Positions 35,011-46,418 are shown, numbered from the stretch's first letter. The stretch is DNA of 64,000 bases from Candidatus Nitrotoga sp. M5 (GCF_927904885.1 NZ_CAKMNW010000067.1:113766-177765); one strand, 5' to 3'. Notes: generated from the sequence alone by a model not told the origin. Program-made: numbers and translations.

Positions 35011-38000
35011 TTATCCGGAGACGCCGGCCAGTCCGGCAATTCCCGCTAACGGGACACCGATCCAGTCGGGTCGATTGTCCATTTCGTAACGTAATTCGTA
35101 CAATGCCTTCTCAAGCTCAAAAAGGTCAATAAGCCATACTGCTGCTTCAAAATCTGCGACACTGGCATACAGACCGCCCGCCACTGCTACCTGCCCGTAA
35201 GTTTGCAGAAACCCTTTGCGCATGCTTTGTTCCCATTGCCGTGCAACTGGTGTAAAGCGATCAAATTCGGACGGAACAATGACGAATTGGTGCAATGCGG
35301 CATGGCGTGCGTAATCAAACGAACGCAGCATACCCGCGACGTCACGCAATGCACTGTGCTTGGAGCGACGCTCTGCCAGCGTCCGCTGCGGCTCGCCTTC
35401 GAAATCAATGATCAGAAAATCATCTTCGCAAATCAGCACCTGCCCGAGATGCAGGTCGCCATGCAGGCGCGTCTTCTCACCAACAGGTTTAGCGAGCGAA
35501 TCCTGGTTAATGCGGGCAATGAGTGCGGGAGCTGCCGCAGTAACTCGTTGTGCCAATTCTTTCAGTGGTTTTTCCCAAGCTTCGCTACGTTGAGATAGCA
35601 ACTCGAGCGTGTGGCGGCACTCATCCTCCACGGCAGCGACCCAGCTCTTGAGGTCGACTGACTGTACAGGTTCGGGGTCAAAAGCCGGGTCTCCCGTGCG
35701 GCGAGCCAGTGCAATGTGAAGTTCGGCGATGCGATGCGCCAGCATTTGCATGCGCTCGACCATCGGGTTGACCTCATCGTGTATCTTTACTTCATTATTT
35801 GTATTGCAGAATGACTCCAGCAGGCGGGTAAGTTGGTCAACTGTATGACTCCACGCATCACCCTGATTCATCACTTGGGCTTGTAATAACGCCAATGTAT
35901 AGACTGCGCCGTCCATAGAATGAAAATCAATACTGCCAGCGACTGGCACGCAGTGCTCAAAGCCGACGACATCGGTCAGGAATCGCCCCATCTCCAACTC
36001 TGGGCTGATACCGCTATGCAGGCGCCGATAAGCCTTGAGAAACAATTTATCGCCGAGCAGGCTAACCGAGTTGCTGCTCGCGGTCAGGCGCTGCAGTGGT
36101 GTCGCGTCCTGTAATGTGTCGCCAACGATCTTCGTGAACGAATTGGTGGGCGAAAATTTCAGTTTGCCGCTCTCACCCTTCAGTTCGCGTTTTGCGCCGA
36201 TAGCATCGACCATTGCACGGCAGAATGCTTCGTCTGCCATTGCATCGGCCAGCATCCCGGTAGTGGCCTGTTGACGCACCTTGGCGATGGCCGACGACGC
36301 AAGAATTCGTGGATATTGGTCGTCAGATACATCAAACTCCAAGGCCAGAGGCACGAAATAGCGCGTTGGATTGGTTGCTCCGTGGATGTCAATCAATGCC
36401 AGCAGCCATTGTGTATTGCCCACTTGAAGTATGGCGTGTTCGGCGATGGCAGCCCTTACCAGCAGCTCTGATTTTGCTGCGTACCAACGTTGACGCAACA
36501 GGAAGCGCGGCAGTATTTCACACTCAAACTGATTTTTTGTTTTTTCAGCCATGTTGATGCGCCAGGGCACGACACGGTTACGAAAGAAACTGTTCCATCC
36601 ATCAAATAGTACTAGCACAGCCAGGTCATCCACTGGCGTGCGATCGAGATGCCAAGCCGGCGGATCGGCATCAGTCGACAGCCGAAACCAGAAGAACCCA
36701 TAGGCCATCAAGGTCAAGAAATAGGGGTCTTTGCAGATGGGAGGGAATGCGCTTCGGCCCATCATTTCGACCGGTACGCGTCCCTCGTAAGCGCAGAGAT
36801 CCAACTCTACCGATTGAGCGACACGGCTAAGGTTAGTGACGCAAAGGATTACCTCGTCCTCATACTCACGCATATAGGCCAGAATCTTGCGATTGCCGGG
36901 ATGCATCATAGTCACGGTACCGCGCCCAAAAGCTTTGCTGGTGTTTCTAATCGCCAGCAATTGCCGCATCCAGGACAGCAATGATGAGGGTTCACGCGAT
37001 TGCGACTCTACATTGACAGCTTCAAATCCATAGATAGGATCCTGTATTGGAGGCAGGTATAAACGTTGTAGATCAGCACGCGAAAAACCGCCATTGCGAT
37101 CGCTGCTCCACTGCATCGGGGTGCGTACGCCATCTCGGTCACCGAGAAAAATGTTGTCACCCATGCCAATCTCGTCACCGTAATACAATACCGGAGTGCC
37201 CAGCATGGAAAGAAGCAAGCTTTTCATAAGCTTAATGCGGTCAGGATTATTTTCGAGCAACGGTGCGAGGCGACGGCGAATGCCGATATTGATACGCGCG
37301 CGTGACTCTGCGGCATACATGCTGTACATGTAGTCACGTTCCTTGTTGGTCACCATTTCCAGCGTCAGCTCGTCGTGATTACGCAGAAAGACTGCCCACT
37401 GGCAGTTCTCCGGAATATCCGGTGTCTGGGCGAGAATCTCTACTACCGGATGGCGTTCTTCCTGGGCGATGGCCATATACAAGCGTGGCATCAAGGGAAA
37501 ATGGTATGCCATCTGGCATTCGTCACCGTCACCAAAATATTCGCGAACGTCTTCGGGCCACATGTTAGCCTCGGCCAGCAATAAGCGACCTGGATATTTA
37601 GCTTCCAGGCGGCGGCGGATCTCCTTAATGACATCGTGAGTTTCACGAAGATTTTCATTGCTGGTGCCATCGCGCTCGACCAGATAGGGGATCGCGTCGA
37701 GACGGAAACCATCCACACCCATTTCCAGCCAGAATTCCATGGCGTTCATTACCGATTGAAGCACTTCCGGGTTATCAAAATTCAGATCGGGTTGGTGGCT
37801 GAAAAAGCGGTGCCAGAAATATTGCTGTGCGACATCGTCCCAGGTCCAGTTGGATTTCTCTGTATCTGTAAAAATGATACGAGTACCCGCGTATTTACCA
37901 GGATCGTCGCTCCAGACGTAGAAATTGCGTTCGGGCGAATCCCTAGGTGCGTTGCGCGCAGCTTGAAACCATGGGTGTTGGTCGGAGGTGTGGTTGACTA

Positions 38001-38358
38001 CTAGTTCGGTAATGACACGCAGATCGCGGCGATGCGCTTCAATGACAAAAGCGCGGAAGTCGTCCAGCGTGCCATAAGAAGGATGCACGTTTTCATAATC
38101 GGATACGTCATAACCGTCGTCGCGTAGCGGCGAAGGATAAAACGGCAACAGCCAGATTGTGTTTACGCCGAGCGACTGGACGTAGTCGAGTCGCTCGGTC
38201 AGGCCTCTGAAATCGCCTATACCATCCCCGTTACCATCCGCGTATGCTTTAATGTGCAGTTCATAGATGACCGCATCTTTGTACCAGAGCGGATCGTTTC
38301 CCCAATTCAACTCCACCGGGGATGTGGCACTAATATTCTTGTTGTCGATTTTATGCAT
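35011..38358 (-). CDS. treS: Trehalose synthase fused to maltokinase
   Basis: 1115 residues. The N-terminal GH13_16 domain (about 1-560) interconverts trehalose and maltose, with nucleophile Asp221 in VDGFRLDAIPYL, Glu263 in LLAEANMWPED and the third Asp in FLRNHDELTLEM. The C-terminal region (about 600-1115) is a maltokinase: an N-cap domain (EILPRFLLRQRWYAAKSE) precedes the kinase lobe with catalytic loop LHGDLHLGQVL and metal-binding IDFEGEPQR. The product, maltose-1-phosphate, is the GlgE substrate made by the gene just upstream. TreS-Mak fusions are well known in the GlgE pathway. It starts 12 bases after glgE. Confidence 0.96.
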   Translation of the reverse strand: MHKIDNKNISATSPVELNWGNDPLWYKDAVIYELHIKAYADGNGDGIGDFRGLTERLDYVQSLGVNTIWLLPFYPSPLRDDGYDVSDYENVHPSYGTLDDFRAFVIEAHRRDLRVITELVVNHTSDQHPWFQAARNAPRDSPERNFYVWSDDPGKYAGTRIIFTDTEKSNWTWDDVAQQYFWHRFFSHQPDLNFDNPEVLQSVMNAMEFWLEMGVDGFRLDAIPYLVERDGTSNENLRETHDVIKEIRRRLEAKYPGRLLLAEANMWPEDVREYFGDGDECQMAYHFPLMPRLYMAIAQEERHPVVEILAQTPDIPENCQWAVFLRNHDELTLEMVTNKERDYMYSMYAAESRARINIGIRRRLAPLLENNPDRIKLMKSLLLSMLGTPVLYYGDEIGMGDNIFLGDRDGVRTPMQWSSDRNGGFSRADLQRLYLPPIQDPIYGFEAVNVESQSREPSSLLSWMRQLLAIRNTSKAFGRGTVTMMHPGNRKILAYMREYEDEVILCVTNLSRVAQSVELDLCAYEGRVPVEMMGRSAFPPICKDPYFLTLMAYGFFWFRLSTDADPPAWHLDRTPVDDLAVLVLFDGWNSFFRNRVVPWRINMAEKTKNQFECEILPRFLLRQRWYAAKSELLVRAAIAEHAILQVGNTQWLLALIDIHGATNPTRYFVPLALEFDVSDDQYPRILASSAIAKVRQQATTGMLADAMADEAFCRAMVDAIGAKRELKGESGKLKFSPTNSFTKIVGDTLQDATPLQRLTASSNSVSLLGDKLFLKAYRRLHSGISPELEMGRFLTDVVGFEHCVPVAGSIDFHSMDGAVYTLALLQAQVMNQGDAWSHTVDQLTRLLESFCNTNNEVKIHDEVNPMVERMQMLAHRIAELHIALARRTGDPAFDPEPVQSVDLKSWVAAVEDECRHTLELLSQRSEAWEKPLKELAQRVTAAAPALIARINQDSLAKPVGEKTRLHGDLHLGQVLICEDDFLIIDFEGEPQRTLAERRSKHSALRDVAGMLRSFDYARHAALHQFVIVPSEFDRFTPVARQWEQSMRKGFLQTYGQVAVAGGLYASVADFEAAVWLIDLFELEKALYELRYEMDNRPDWIGVPLAGIAGLAGVSG

Positions 38359-38370
38359 AATGTCCGTTGC

Positions 38371-40365
38371 TCAAAGGAAATAGTCGAAGTCGCGTTCGCT
38401 GCGCAGGTAACGACGCAGAAGCAGAATGTGTACTGGTGAGGCATGCGGATTGAGACTGACGAAGTTGCGCGTTCCTTGCCACAGATAACGCTCGTCAGTC
38501 AGAAGGTCATGCGCCTGATATGGGGAGTCTTCTGGCATACCTAGTTCGGTCAGAGGTAACTCGATCCAGCCACTCTGAACATTGTGCGGATCGAGGTTGG
38601 CGACCATGACCATAGTGACGTCGTCGTCTGTTTTGCTGTAGCAGAGCATGACAGGATTGTCGATCGCGTGGAAACGCAGGCTCCAGTCTGACTGTAATGC
38701 TGGGTTATTACGGCGAATATGGTTGAGACGAGAGATAAAGTCACGCAAATTGTCAGGCCGGTCGAGCTCCCAGTTACGTATTTGAAATTTCTCCGAATCC
38801 AGATATTCCTCGCCGCCCGGCTTGAGTGCTGTGTGCTCCAATAATTCGTAGGCAGGGCCGTATATGCCATAGTTGGCGCCTAAGGTCGCCGCCAGCGCCA
38901 CGCGCAGCAGAAAAGCGGGCCGACCGCCATGCTGCAAGAATTCAGGCAGGATATCTGGGGTATTCGGCCACAGGTTGGGACGGAAATATTCGCGCGAGTC
39001 GTGTTGGGCGAGTTCAGTGAAGTACTCAGTCAGTTCCTGTTGGGTGTTACGCCAGGTAAAGTAAGTATAAGACTGTGTGAAGCCAAGTTTTGCCAGACGG
39101 TGCATGATTTTCGGCCGAGTAAAGGCTTCGGCCAGGAAGATGGTTTCCGGATATTTGACTTTAATGCTGTTAATCAGCCACTCCCAAAATGGGAAGGGCT
39201 TTGTGTGAGGATTATCCACTCGGAAGATACGCACGCCCTCGCCGATCCAGTGATCGACTACGCCTTTTAGTTCGAGCCACAATGCATCGCAGTTCTCGCT
39301 CTCAAAATCGAAGGGATAGATATCCTGATACTTCTTGGGCGGATTTTCCGCGTACTGGATGCTGCCGTCGGGGCGGTGGCGAAACCACTCGGGATGCTGA
39401 GTTACGTAGGGATGGTCCGGCGCGCACTGGAAGGCGATGTCCAAGGCCACTTCGAGGCCGAGTGCGCGAGCTTCAGTGACCAGTTGGCGGAAATCCTTTG
39501 CGGTGCCCAGCTCGGTGAGAATCTCTCGGTGCCCTCCTTCGGCAGCACCAATAGCCCAAGGGCTGCCAAGATCATCCGGGCTTGCCGTGAGACTATTGTT
39601 GGGGCCTTTGCGGAAAGTACGACCAATCGGATGGATGGGTGGCAGATAAAGTACGTCAAAGCCCATGGCGGCGATTTGCGGAAGTCGCTTTATGACGTCA
39701 GCGAAGCTGCCGTGAGCTGCGACCCCGGTGCGGCATGAACGAGGGAAAAGTTCATACCATGCAGAGAAACGCGCACGTTTGGTGTCGACCACAACCTCCA
39801 ATACACGATCGTATTCGCTCACAAAAAGCCGCTCACCATGCTTGGCCATCAGAATGGCCAAGCTTTCGTCTTGAGCCATGGCCTGTCCCACCTCGGGCGT
39901 GGCGGCAGCACGTAGCTTAGCGGCCTGATCTTTAAGGTGGCGACCGTCATCGCCGCCGGCCAGTTTAGCAGCGGCATCCAGCAACGCGGTGCCAATCTGT
40001 AGGGCAACAACGATGTCTTCGGCCTCTTTGCGCCGGGCAAGGTCATGACGCCAGGTCAAGAAACGATCCACCCAGGCGAGGACGGTGTATTCGTGCCGAC
40101 CCAAGGCGGCCGCAAAAAAACTTGCCCGCCAGCGGTCGTTGTTGGTGGCGATCATGGGCACTTCGTCCCAAATCTTGGCACCTACCGGTCGATGCAATAG
40201 AAGGCAGCTCAGCTGGTCGTGACCATCGACGAAGACATCCGCCTCGACGATCACTTCCTCGCCCACAATGCGCTTTACAGGAAAGCGTCCGCCGTCGATT
40301 TCTGGGCTGACCCGTTCTATCACTACGCGGGCTCGGCTGGCTTTGGGAAGGGTGGGTTTCTTCAT
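38371..40365 (-). CDS. glgE: Alpha-1,4-glucan:maltose-1-phosphate maltosyltransferase
   Basis: Extends alpha-1,4-glucan by transferring maltosyl units from maltose-1-phosphate. 664 residues, GH13_3. The N-terminal domain ([38 protein letters not shown]) is a GlgE hallmark. The GH13 core has [21 protein letters not shown], nucleophile Asp in [18 protein letters not shown] and Glu in [14 protein letters not shown] 40365 overlaps the glgB stop by four bases and follows GGAGAAGCAGC, so the two are probably translationally coupled. Confidence 0.96.
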   Translation of the reverse strand: MKKPTLPKASRARVVIERVSPEIDGGRFPVKRIVGEEVIVEADVFVDGHDQLSCLLLHRPVGAKIWDEVPMIATNNDRWRASFFAAALGRHEYTVLAWVDRFLTWRHDLARRKEAEDIVVALQIGTALLDAAAKLAGGDDGRHLKDQAAKLRAAATPEVGQAMAQDESLAILMAKHGERLFVSEYDRVLEVVVDTKRARFSAWYELFPRSCRTGVAAHGSFADVIKRLPQIAAMGFDVLYLPPIHPIGRTFRKGPNNSLTASPDDLGSPWAIGAAEGGHREILTELGTAKDFRQLVTEARALGLEVALDIAFQCAPDHPYVTQHPEWFRHRPDGSIQYAENPPKKYQDIYPFDFESENCDALWLELKGVVDHWIGEGVRIFRVDNPHTKPFPFWEWLINSIKVKYPETIFLAEAFTRPKIMHRLAKLGFTQSYTYFTWRNTQQELTEYFTELAQHDSREYFRPNLWPNTPDILPEFLQHGGRPAFLLRVALAATLGANYGIYGPAYELLEHTALKPGGEEYLDSEKFQIRNWELDRPDNLRDFISRLNHIRRNNPALQSDWSLRFHAIDNPVMLCYSKTDDDVTMVMVANLDPHNVQSGWIELPLTELGMPEDSPYQAHDLLTDERYLWQGTRNFVSLNPHASPVHILLLRRYLRSERDFDYFL

Positions 40366-42320
40366 GCTGCTTCTCCATGTTCTGATATGTGTTTTAGATA
40401 TATCACTCCTAGCGGTGGCAGGGACAGCGAGAGAGAATGATAGTGGCCGTGCGCTGCTACTGGTGAGGCCTCGACACCCCCCATATTTCCTATGCCGCTG
40501 CCGCCATAAATAGTTGCGTCGCTGTTGAGTATTTCACGCCAGTAGCCGCTACTCGGAACGCCAACAATATAATTATTCCTTACCATCGGCGTGAAGTTAC
40601 ATATCACCAGCACGCTGTCTTCGGGGTTGCGACCATGACGCAGGAAACTGATCACGCTTGTTTCCCAGTCGTGGAAGTCCACCCAGCTGAAACCATCGCC
40701 AGAAAAGTCTTTCTCATAAAGCGCCGGCTCGGCACGATAACAGCGGTTCAGATCGCTCATCCAGCGCTGCAAGCCGGCATGCAGTGGATATTGCAATACA
40801 TGCCATTCCAGGCTTTCATCATGTTGCCACTCGCGGCGCTGACCGAACTCTCCACCCATGAATAGAAGTTTCTTGCCCGGATGACCCCACATATGCCCGT
40901 AAAGCAGGCGCAAATTGGCAAACTGTTGCCACTCATCCCCTGGCATCTTGCCTATCATTGAGCCCTTGCCGTGTACCACTTCGTCATGCGACATTGGCAG
41001 GACGAAGTTCTCAGTGAAGGCATACCAGATGCTGAAGGTGAGTTTTTCGTGGTAGTACTTGCGAAATACTGGATCCTGCTGGAAGTATTTCAGTGTGTCA
41101 TGCATCCAGCCCATATTCCACTTCATGCCGAAGCCTAGCCCACCCATATAGGTGGGGCGCGATACCATCGGCCAGGCGGTGGATTCCTCAGCGATGGTCA
41201 AGGTGTCCGGGTGATCACGATAGGTCGCCTCATTGAGGCTGCGCAGGAGCTGCATGGCGCCCAGGTTTTCGCGCCCGCCATGGACATTGGGTATCCACTC
41301 GCCCTCTTTGCGCCCGTAGTCGAGGTACAGCATCGAGGCCACGCCATCCACCCGCAGACCATCAATATGGTACTTGTCGAGCCAGAAAAGCGCGCTGGAA
41401 ATCAAAAAGGCACGTACTTCGTTGCGGCCATAGTTGAATATGGCGCTCTTCCATTCAGGGTGGAAGCCCTGACGTGGATCGGCATGCTCAAATAAATGAG
41501 TGCCGTCGAAGTAGGCAAGACCATGTTCGTCACTGGGAAAATGTGAAGGTACCCAATCGAGTATCACGCTGATACCCGCTTGATGCAGGTAATCAATAAG
41601 GAACATGAAATCCTGCGGGGTACCTTGGCGCGACGTCGGAGCGAAATAGCCGGTAGTCTGATATCCCCATGATCCGAAGAAAGGATGTTCTGTTACCGGC
41701 AATAGTTCGACGTGGGTGAAACCCAGTTCGCGCACATGGTCTGCCAGCAGAGGCGCAATTTCCCGGTAGCTGAGGGAACGATTAGCATCCTCGGGCACCC
41801 GTCGCCACGAGCCCAAGTGAACCTCGTAGATAGAAATAGGCGCATCGAGTGCGTTGATTGATTTTCGCTGGGACATCCATTCACCGTCATTCCACGAGTA
41901 ATCCATATTCCAGACGCGAGAGCCGGTGAGAGGCGGTATTTCGCTGAACATAGCGCAGGGGTCAGCTTTGTCAACCTGATAGTTCTGGTTGCGTGAGGTG
42001 ATGTGGTACTTGTAGCAAACGCCGCTATGGATATCTGGCACAAAGCTTTCCCATACGCCGGAGCCGTCGATCCGTGGGGCCAGAGGATGGGATGTTTTGT
42101 TCCAGCCATTGAAATCGCCGATGACCGATACGGCCGCAGCATTTGGCGCCCACACTGCGAAGTGGACGCCATCTTGTCCGTCGCGGTTGATGAGGTGAGC
42201 TCCCAGCTTGTCAGAAAGACATGCATGGGTTCCTTCTTTGAATAGGTATATGTCGTGTTCGGAGAGCGAGCCTGCGTTGCCGCGTTGGCTGCTTTTTTTC
42301 TGGGTGTGGGTTGCTTTCAT
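40362..42320 (-). CDS. glgB: 1,4-alpha-glucan branching enzyme
   Basis: Introduces alpha-1,6 branches. 652 residues from ATG 42320, which follows AGGAGA at 7 bases; an upstream in-frame ATG adds 20 residues with no ribosome binding site. A single CBM48 domain (about 55-140: [23 protein letters not shown]) leads the protein. It is thus the shorter branching-enzyme form, lacking the extra N1 domain of E. coli GlgB (728 residues). The GH13_9 core has [12 protein letters not shown], nucleophile Asp in [18 protein letters not shown], Glu in [10 protein letters not shown] and Asp in [14 protein letters not shown]. It is the first gene of the eight-gene operon, divergent from the MarR-type regulator. 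Confidence 0.96.
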   Translation of the reverse strand: MKATHTQKKSSQRGNAGSLSEHDIYLFKEGTHACLSDKLGAHLINRDGQDGVHFAVWAPNAAAVSVIGDFNGWNKTSHPLAPRIDGSGVWESFVPDIHSGVCYKYHITSRNQNYQVDKADPCAMFSEIPPLTGSRVWNMDYSWNDGEWMSQRKSINALDAPISIYEVHLGSWRRVPEDANRSLSYREIAPLLADHVRELGFTHVELLPVTEHPFFGSWGYQTTGYFAPTSRQGTPQDFMFLIDYLHQAGISVILDWVPSHFPSDEHGLAYFDGTHLFEHADPRQGFHPEWKSAIFNYGRNEVRAFLISSALFWLDKYHIDGLRVDGVASMLYLDYGRKEGEWIPNVHGGRENLGAMQLLRSLNEATYRDHPDTLTIAEESTAWPMVSRPTYMGGLGFGMKWNMGWMHDTLKYFQQDPVFRKYYHEKLTFSIWYAFTENFVLPMSHDEVVHGKGSMIGKMPGDEWQQFANLRLLYGHMWGHPGKKLLFMGGEFGQRREWQHDESLEWHVLQYPLHAGLQRWMSDLNRCYRAEPALYEKDFSGDGFSWVDFHDWETSVISFLRHGRNPEDSVLVICNFTPMVRNNYIVGVPSSGYWREILNSDATIYGGSGIGNMGGVEASPVAAHGHYHSLSLSLPPLGVIYLKHISEHGEAA

Positions 42321-42374
42321 CAGAGGGTCTCCTGAGTTGTATTGTACGTCTTTTGGTAAATACTTTGGGTCCGT

Positions 42375-42380
42375 TGTCAA
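42375..42380 (-). promoter_or_regulatory. Possible -35 element of the glgB operon
   Basis: TTGACA on the minus strand, 55 bases before the glgB start. The best -10 at 16 bases is the weak TACCAA, so the core promoter may depend on an activator or lie elsewhere. Confidence 0.35.
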
Positions 42381-42504
42381 GTTTCAGCGGGGGAATAATT
42401 AAACTAACGAAAGCAAGTAAGTAAATCAAATTGACTAGCGTTTTCATTGCTCGCTGGAGTGCAAAAAAAATCTATTGATTCAATGTGGCAAAGCAGTAAT
42501 ATTT

Positions 42505-42532
42505 TTGATATTATGTTTAGGCAAAATATTAT
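42505..42532 (+). promoter_or_regulatory. Promoter of the MarR-type regulator
   Basis: -35 TTGATA (42505-42510), a 16-base spacer and -10 TATTAT (42527-42532). The palindromic operator covers the -10. Confidence 0.6.
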
Positions 42533-42545
42533 TGCACAATAATAT
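42526..42545. promoter_or_regulatory. Palindromic operator candidate between glgB and marR
   Basis: ATATTATTG-CA-CAATAATAT: perfect 9-bp arms with a 2-base centre, in the 253-base divergent spacer. MarR dimers bind short palindromes of this size. It overlaps the -10 of the regulator's own promoter and starts 28 bases before its GTG, so autorepression is likely. The glgB promoter lies about 145 bases away, so control of the operon would need this or another site. Confidence 0.65.
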
Positions 42546-42573
42546 AACTTAGACAAGTTTAAGGGGGTAGGCG

Positions 42574-43098
42574 GTGGCAAGAGAATCAAAGAAGAAAAGC
42601 GCAGAGGAGTCAAAAATTTTAGCTGTCAGCAGTCAACCTGATCCGGATTTGGTATGTCCTGAGGAAGCCTTTATCAAGCTCTTGCAACTCGTGCGCACGA
42701 TTCAGGCCGGCATGCAAAATGTAGAAGGCAGCCACGGTCTGAGTGGCTCACAACTCTGGGCTTTGTGGTTGCTTTCCGCGCAACCCGGCTTGCGTGTCAC
42801 TGAGTTAGCAGAGATGCAACACATTCATCCATCTACCGCCAGCAATCTCCTAGACAAACTCGAGGCGCGCGGATTAGTGCGCAGGGAGAGGCGTGACACT
42901 GACAACCGTGTTGTACGACTTTATCTCGCCGATGCGGGGCTCGACCTAGCGAAAAATCTTCCCGGCCCAATGCAAGGTCGGCTGCGCCGTGCATTGCGAG
43001 AAGCACCTGCAACAGTTTTGGATGGTTTCCTTAAGGGAGTGACATCAGTGCTGGATACGCTAAACGAATTCCCGAAAAATACTTCAAAAAAACAGTAG
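42574..43098 (+). CDS. MarR-family transcriptional regulator
   Basis: 174 residues, GTG start with GGGGG seven bases upstream. A Lys/Ser-rich extension of about 30 residues leads into the winged helix-turn-helix (about 62-130: LSGSQLWALWLLSAQPGLRVTELAEMQHIHPSTASNLLDKLEARGLVRRERRDTDNRVVRLYLADAGLDL). The wing DTDNRVVRL is typical. C-terminal helices would form the dimer interface. Ligand unknown. It is divergent from the glgB operon, making that its likely target. Confidence 0.9.
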   Translation: MARESKKKSAEESKILAVSSQPDPDLVCPEEAFIKLLQLVRTIQAGMQNVEGSHGLSGSQLWALWLLSAQPGLRVTELAEMQHIHPSTASNLLDKLEARGLVRRERRDTDNRVVRLYLADAGLDLAKNLPGPMQGRLRRALREAPATVLDGFLKGVTSVLDTLNEFPKNTSKKQ

Positions 43099-43552
43099 CT
43101 TTCAAACATTCCGCATAAAGCGTATGTTTGTGATCAAACCTGGTTCCATTTTTTAATGGATTGCATATTGTTGCGTAGCTTTACCTCATTTATTTTCGGC
43201 GATTAATAACTGTCAGTTATCCAGTGCTGAATTGCCTTAACGTTTGGAGTTTCAATAACAGCGCAGGTTTACCCAGAGGCCTGAAGTGCACTCAATAAAA
43301 GATCAAAAATAATTATGGTAGACTTAAATTGAAGCTTGAGTCGTTGTAAGAATAGTCGCGACAGTCAGGGCAGGGGAGTCGTTCTGCCAGGAATGTAACT
43401 CATAGGGAACTGATTGTTACTCAGTGCTTAACACTACTGAAGTCTGATGGAATACAGGCCCGATCGCAGTTTTGTGGCAACGCTCGATTCGTAAAGTGCC
43501 CATATGACTTCAAAAGATGTTCGTATTTATAATTAATTAACTGGAGGCGCCT
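43099..43552. other. Intergenic region, marR to gloA
   Basis: 454 bases with no supported gene or RNA and no strong hairpin seen. The gloA promoter presumably lies toward its right end. Confidence 0.4.
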
Positions 43553-43939
43553 ATGCGAATACTTCATACCATGCTCCGAGTGGGTAACCTGGATCGTTCA
43601 ATAGCATTTTATACAGAAGTGCTTGGAATGAAACTGCTGCGTAGAAATGATTATCCAGAAGGAAAATTCACACTGGCATTTGTTGGTTACCAAGATGAAA
43701 AAGACGGTGCTGTTTTAGAACTCACTTACAACTGGGACGTGGAAAAATATGATCTGGGAACAGGTTATGGTCATGTGGCAGTTGAAGTAGACAACGCTGA
43801 AAAAGCATGTGAGCTCGTTAAGAAAAAAGGTGGGAGTGTAATCAGAGAAGCTGGACCAATGAAGCATGGCACAACTGTTATTGCTTTCGTGTCCGACCCG
43901 GATGGATACAAAATCGAATTTATTCAAAAGAAGAGTTAA
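43553..43939 (+). CDS. gloA: Lactoylglutathione lyase (glyoxalase I)
   Basis: Isomerises the methylglyoxal-glutathione hemithioacetal to S-lactoylglutathione. 128 residues, the standard short bacterial form. Metal ligands are seen as His5 ([20 protein letters not shown]), Glu in AVLELTYNW (about 62), His in GYGHVAVEV (about 80) and Glu in YKIEFIQ (about 124). Start ATG 43553 follows TGGAGGC. It is monocistronic, with a terminator behind it. Confidence 0.96.
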   Translation: MRILHTMLRVGNLDRSIAFYTEVLGMKLLRRNDYPEGKFTLAFVGYQDEKDGAVLELTYNWDVEKYDLGTGYGHVAVEVDNAEKACELVKKKGGSVIREAGPMKHGTTVIAFVSDPDGYKIEFIQKKS

Positions 43940-43995
43940 CCTCGCAGGTGCTTTTTCAACCGGGATAAAACACCTTCCGTATAAATCGCATAAAC

Positions 43996-44040
43996 AACCC
44001 CAGTTTTTGAGTAATAAAACGGGGTTTTATTCATTCATTT
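43996..44040 (+). terminator. Terminator after gloA
   Basis: AACCCC-A-GTTTT pairs with AAAAC-GGGGTT (one bulged A) around a short loop and is followed by TTATT. It lies 56 bases after gloA and just before the tex start. Confidence 0.75.
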
Positions 44041-44054
44041 AAGTTAGTTGACCC

Positions 44055-46418
44055 ATGCTCCCATCCATTGAACAACGGCTCGCAGTAGAAATTGCTGCTA
44101 AGCCTGCACAGATTGCCTCAGCCATTGCCTTGTTGGACGAAGGTGCAACGGTTCCTTTCATCTCCCGCTATCGCAAAGAGGCGACTGGGGGATTGGACGA
44201 CATCCAATTGCGGCTGCTGGAAGAACGTTTGCGTTATCTGCGCGAACTGGAAGAACGTCGCGCTACGATCATTACCTCGATTACCGAGCAGAATAAAATG
44301 ACACCAGTGTTGCTGGATGCAATCACGCATGCCGCAGACAAAACGCATCTGGAAGATCTGTATCTACCCTACAAACCCAAACGGCGCACAAAGGCACAAA
44401 TTGCGCTGGAAGCAGGATTGGAACCGCTTGCCGATTCATTGCTGGCTAATCCGATGCTGCAACCGGAACAAGAAGCAGCCCAATACCTGAAACCACCCTT
44501 TACCATTGAACAATGCGACAACCCTGGCGTGCCAGATATTAAGGCGGCACTGGATGGTGCACGCCAAATATTGCTAGAACGCTTCGCGGAAGATGCCACC
44601 TTACTGCAATCTCTGCGCGAATATGTGCAGGAACACGGCATCGTGGAAGCTAAAGTAATCGAAGGCAAAGAAGAACTTGCAGCGAAATATGCCGACTATT
44701 TCGATTACGCCGAATCGATCAAGACTATCCCTTCGCACCGTACCTTGGCCATTTTGCGAGGCCGCCGTGAAGAGATGCTGAGTGTGCGATTGCGCCTCGA
44801 CAGCGAGGCAGATAAACCTACTTGGAGTGCGCCGCATAATCCTTGCGAAATCCGTATTGCAAATCGTTTCGGCATTTCTCAGCAACAACGGCCCGCAGAT
44901 AATTGGCTGGTCGATACTGTACGCTGGACATGGCGCGTGAAAAGTTTTTTGCATTTAGAATCCGAATTGATGGGCGAATTGCGAGTCAGTGCGGAAAAAG
45001 AAGCCATCAATGTCTTTGCGCGTAACCTGAAAGATTTGTTGCTAGCTGCCCCAGCTGGCCCACGTGTCACGATGGGGCTTGATCCGGGCATACGTACCGG
45101 CGTCAAAGTGGCGGTAGTGGATGAGACGGGGAAAGTAGTAGATACCACCGTCATCTATCCTCATCAGCCAAGAAATGACTGGGATGGTTCCTTGCACACC
45201 CTGGCAAAATTAGCCGAAAAACATCGCGTAGCAGTGATCGCTATCGGCAATGGCACGGCCTCGCGAGAGACAGACAAATTAGCGCTGGAACTGATCAAAC
45301 GCCATCCAGAGCTGAAGTTGACCAATATCGTGGTATCCGAGGCCGGTGCATCGGTTTATTCGGCATCCGAAACTGCCTCGCGTGAGCTGCCAGATATGGA
45401 TGTATCACTGCGTGGAGCCGTCTCGATTGCCCGACGTTTACAAGACCCGTTGGCTGAGCTGGTGAAGATCGACCCGAAATCGATCGGGGTCGGACAATAC
45501 CAGCACGATGTCGGTCAATCCCAATTGGCGCGTTCACTTGATGCTGTAGTTGAAGACTGTGTGAATGCCGTTGGCGTTGACGTTAACACCGCATCTGTTC
45601 CTCTGCTGGCCCGCGTTTCCGGGCTGAGCAGCAACGTGGCGCAGGGGATTGTGACTTACCGGGACAATAAGGGCATGTTTACCTCTCGTGCTCAATTACG
45701 CGAGGTTCCGCGCCTGGGCGACAAAACCTTTGAGCAGGCAGCGGGTTTTCTGCGCATTATGGAGGGCGACAACCCGCTCGATGCCTCTGCCGTACATCCT
45801 GAATCTTATCCGCTGGTGCAACGTATCCTCACGGAGATCAAACAAAATATTAAATCTGTTATTGGCAATAGTCAGCTATTAAATGCGCTTAATCCCGCCT
45901 CATATGTGAACGAGCAATTTGGCCTGCCGACGATTACCGACATCCTGAAAGAACTAGAGAAACCAGGGCGCGACCCACGCCCTGAATTTACCACCGCCAC
46001 TTTCAGGGAAGGCATAGAACAATTGTCTGATTTGCAGCCAGACATGATCCTGGAAGGTATAGTCACTAATGTTGCGGCCTTTGGTGCGTTCGTGGATATA
46101 GGCGTGCATCAGGATGGATTGGTACATATTTCAGCCTTATCGAATACCTTTGTGAAAGATCCGCATACGATCGTTAAAACGGGACAAGTGGTAAAAGTGA
46201 AAGTGTTGGAAGTGGACGAAAAGCGTAAGCGTATTGCGCTCACCATGCGTCTGACCGACGCTGCACCGCAACCAAATGGTAAATCTGAATCAAGGAATAC
46301 ACCGAGGCGGCAAGATAGCCTGAGACATACAAAGAGCACAGAGGGAGCCAAGAATCGAGAGGTTCCACGAACCGTATCAAATGCTATGGCAGATGCTTTT
46401 TCAAAAATTAAAACGTAA
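44055..46418 (+). CDS. tex: Tex family RNA-binding transcription accessory protein
   Basis: 787 residues. Modules in order: an N-terminal helical Tex domain ([57 protein letters not shown]), a YqgF/RNase H-like domain (about 330-455: [17 protein letters not shown]), tandem helix-hairpin-helix motifs (about 495-560: [28 protein letters not shown]) and an S1 RNA-binding domain near the C-terminus (about 655-730: [31 protein letters not shown]). A basic tail of about 45 residues ends it. It binds RNA and is needed for fitness or virulence gene expression in other species. It stands alone. Confidence 0.96.
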   Translation: MLPSIEQRLAVEIAAKPAQIASAIALLDEGATVPFISRYRKEATGGLDDIQLRLLEERLRYLRELEERRATIITSITEQNKMTPVLLDAITHAADKTHLEDLYLPYKPKRRTKAQIALEAGLEPLADSLLANPMLQPEQEAAQYLKPPFTIEQCDNPGVPDIKAALDGARQILLERFAEDATLLQSLREYVQEHGIVEAKVIEGKEELAAKYADYFDYAESIKTIPSHRTLAILRGRREEMLSVRLRLDSEADKPTWSAPHNPCEIRIANRFGISQQQRPADNWLVDTVRWTWRVKSFLHLESELMGELRVSAEKEAINVFARNLKDLLLAAPAGPRVTMGLDPGIRTGVKVAVVDETGKVVDTTVIYPHQPRNDWDGSLHTLAKLAEKHRVAVIAIGNGTASRETDKLALELIKRHPELKLTNIVVSEAGASVYSASETASRELPDMDVSLRGAVSIARRLQDPLAELVKIDPKSIGVGQYQHDVGQSQLARSLDAVVEDCVNAVGVDVNTASVPLLARVSGLSSNVAQGIVTYRDNKGMFTSRAQLREVPRLGDKTFEQAAGFLRIMEGDNPLDASAVHPESYPLVQRILTEIKQNIKSVIGNSQLLNALNPASYVNEQFGLPTITDILKELEKPGRDPRPEFTTATFREGIEQLSDLQPDMILEGIVTNVAAFGAFVDIGVHQDGLVHISALSNTFVKDPHTIVKTGQVVKVKVLEVDEKRKRIALTMRLTDAAPQPNGKSESRNTPRRQDSLRHTKSTEGAKNREVPRTVSNAMADAFSKIKT

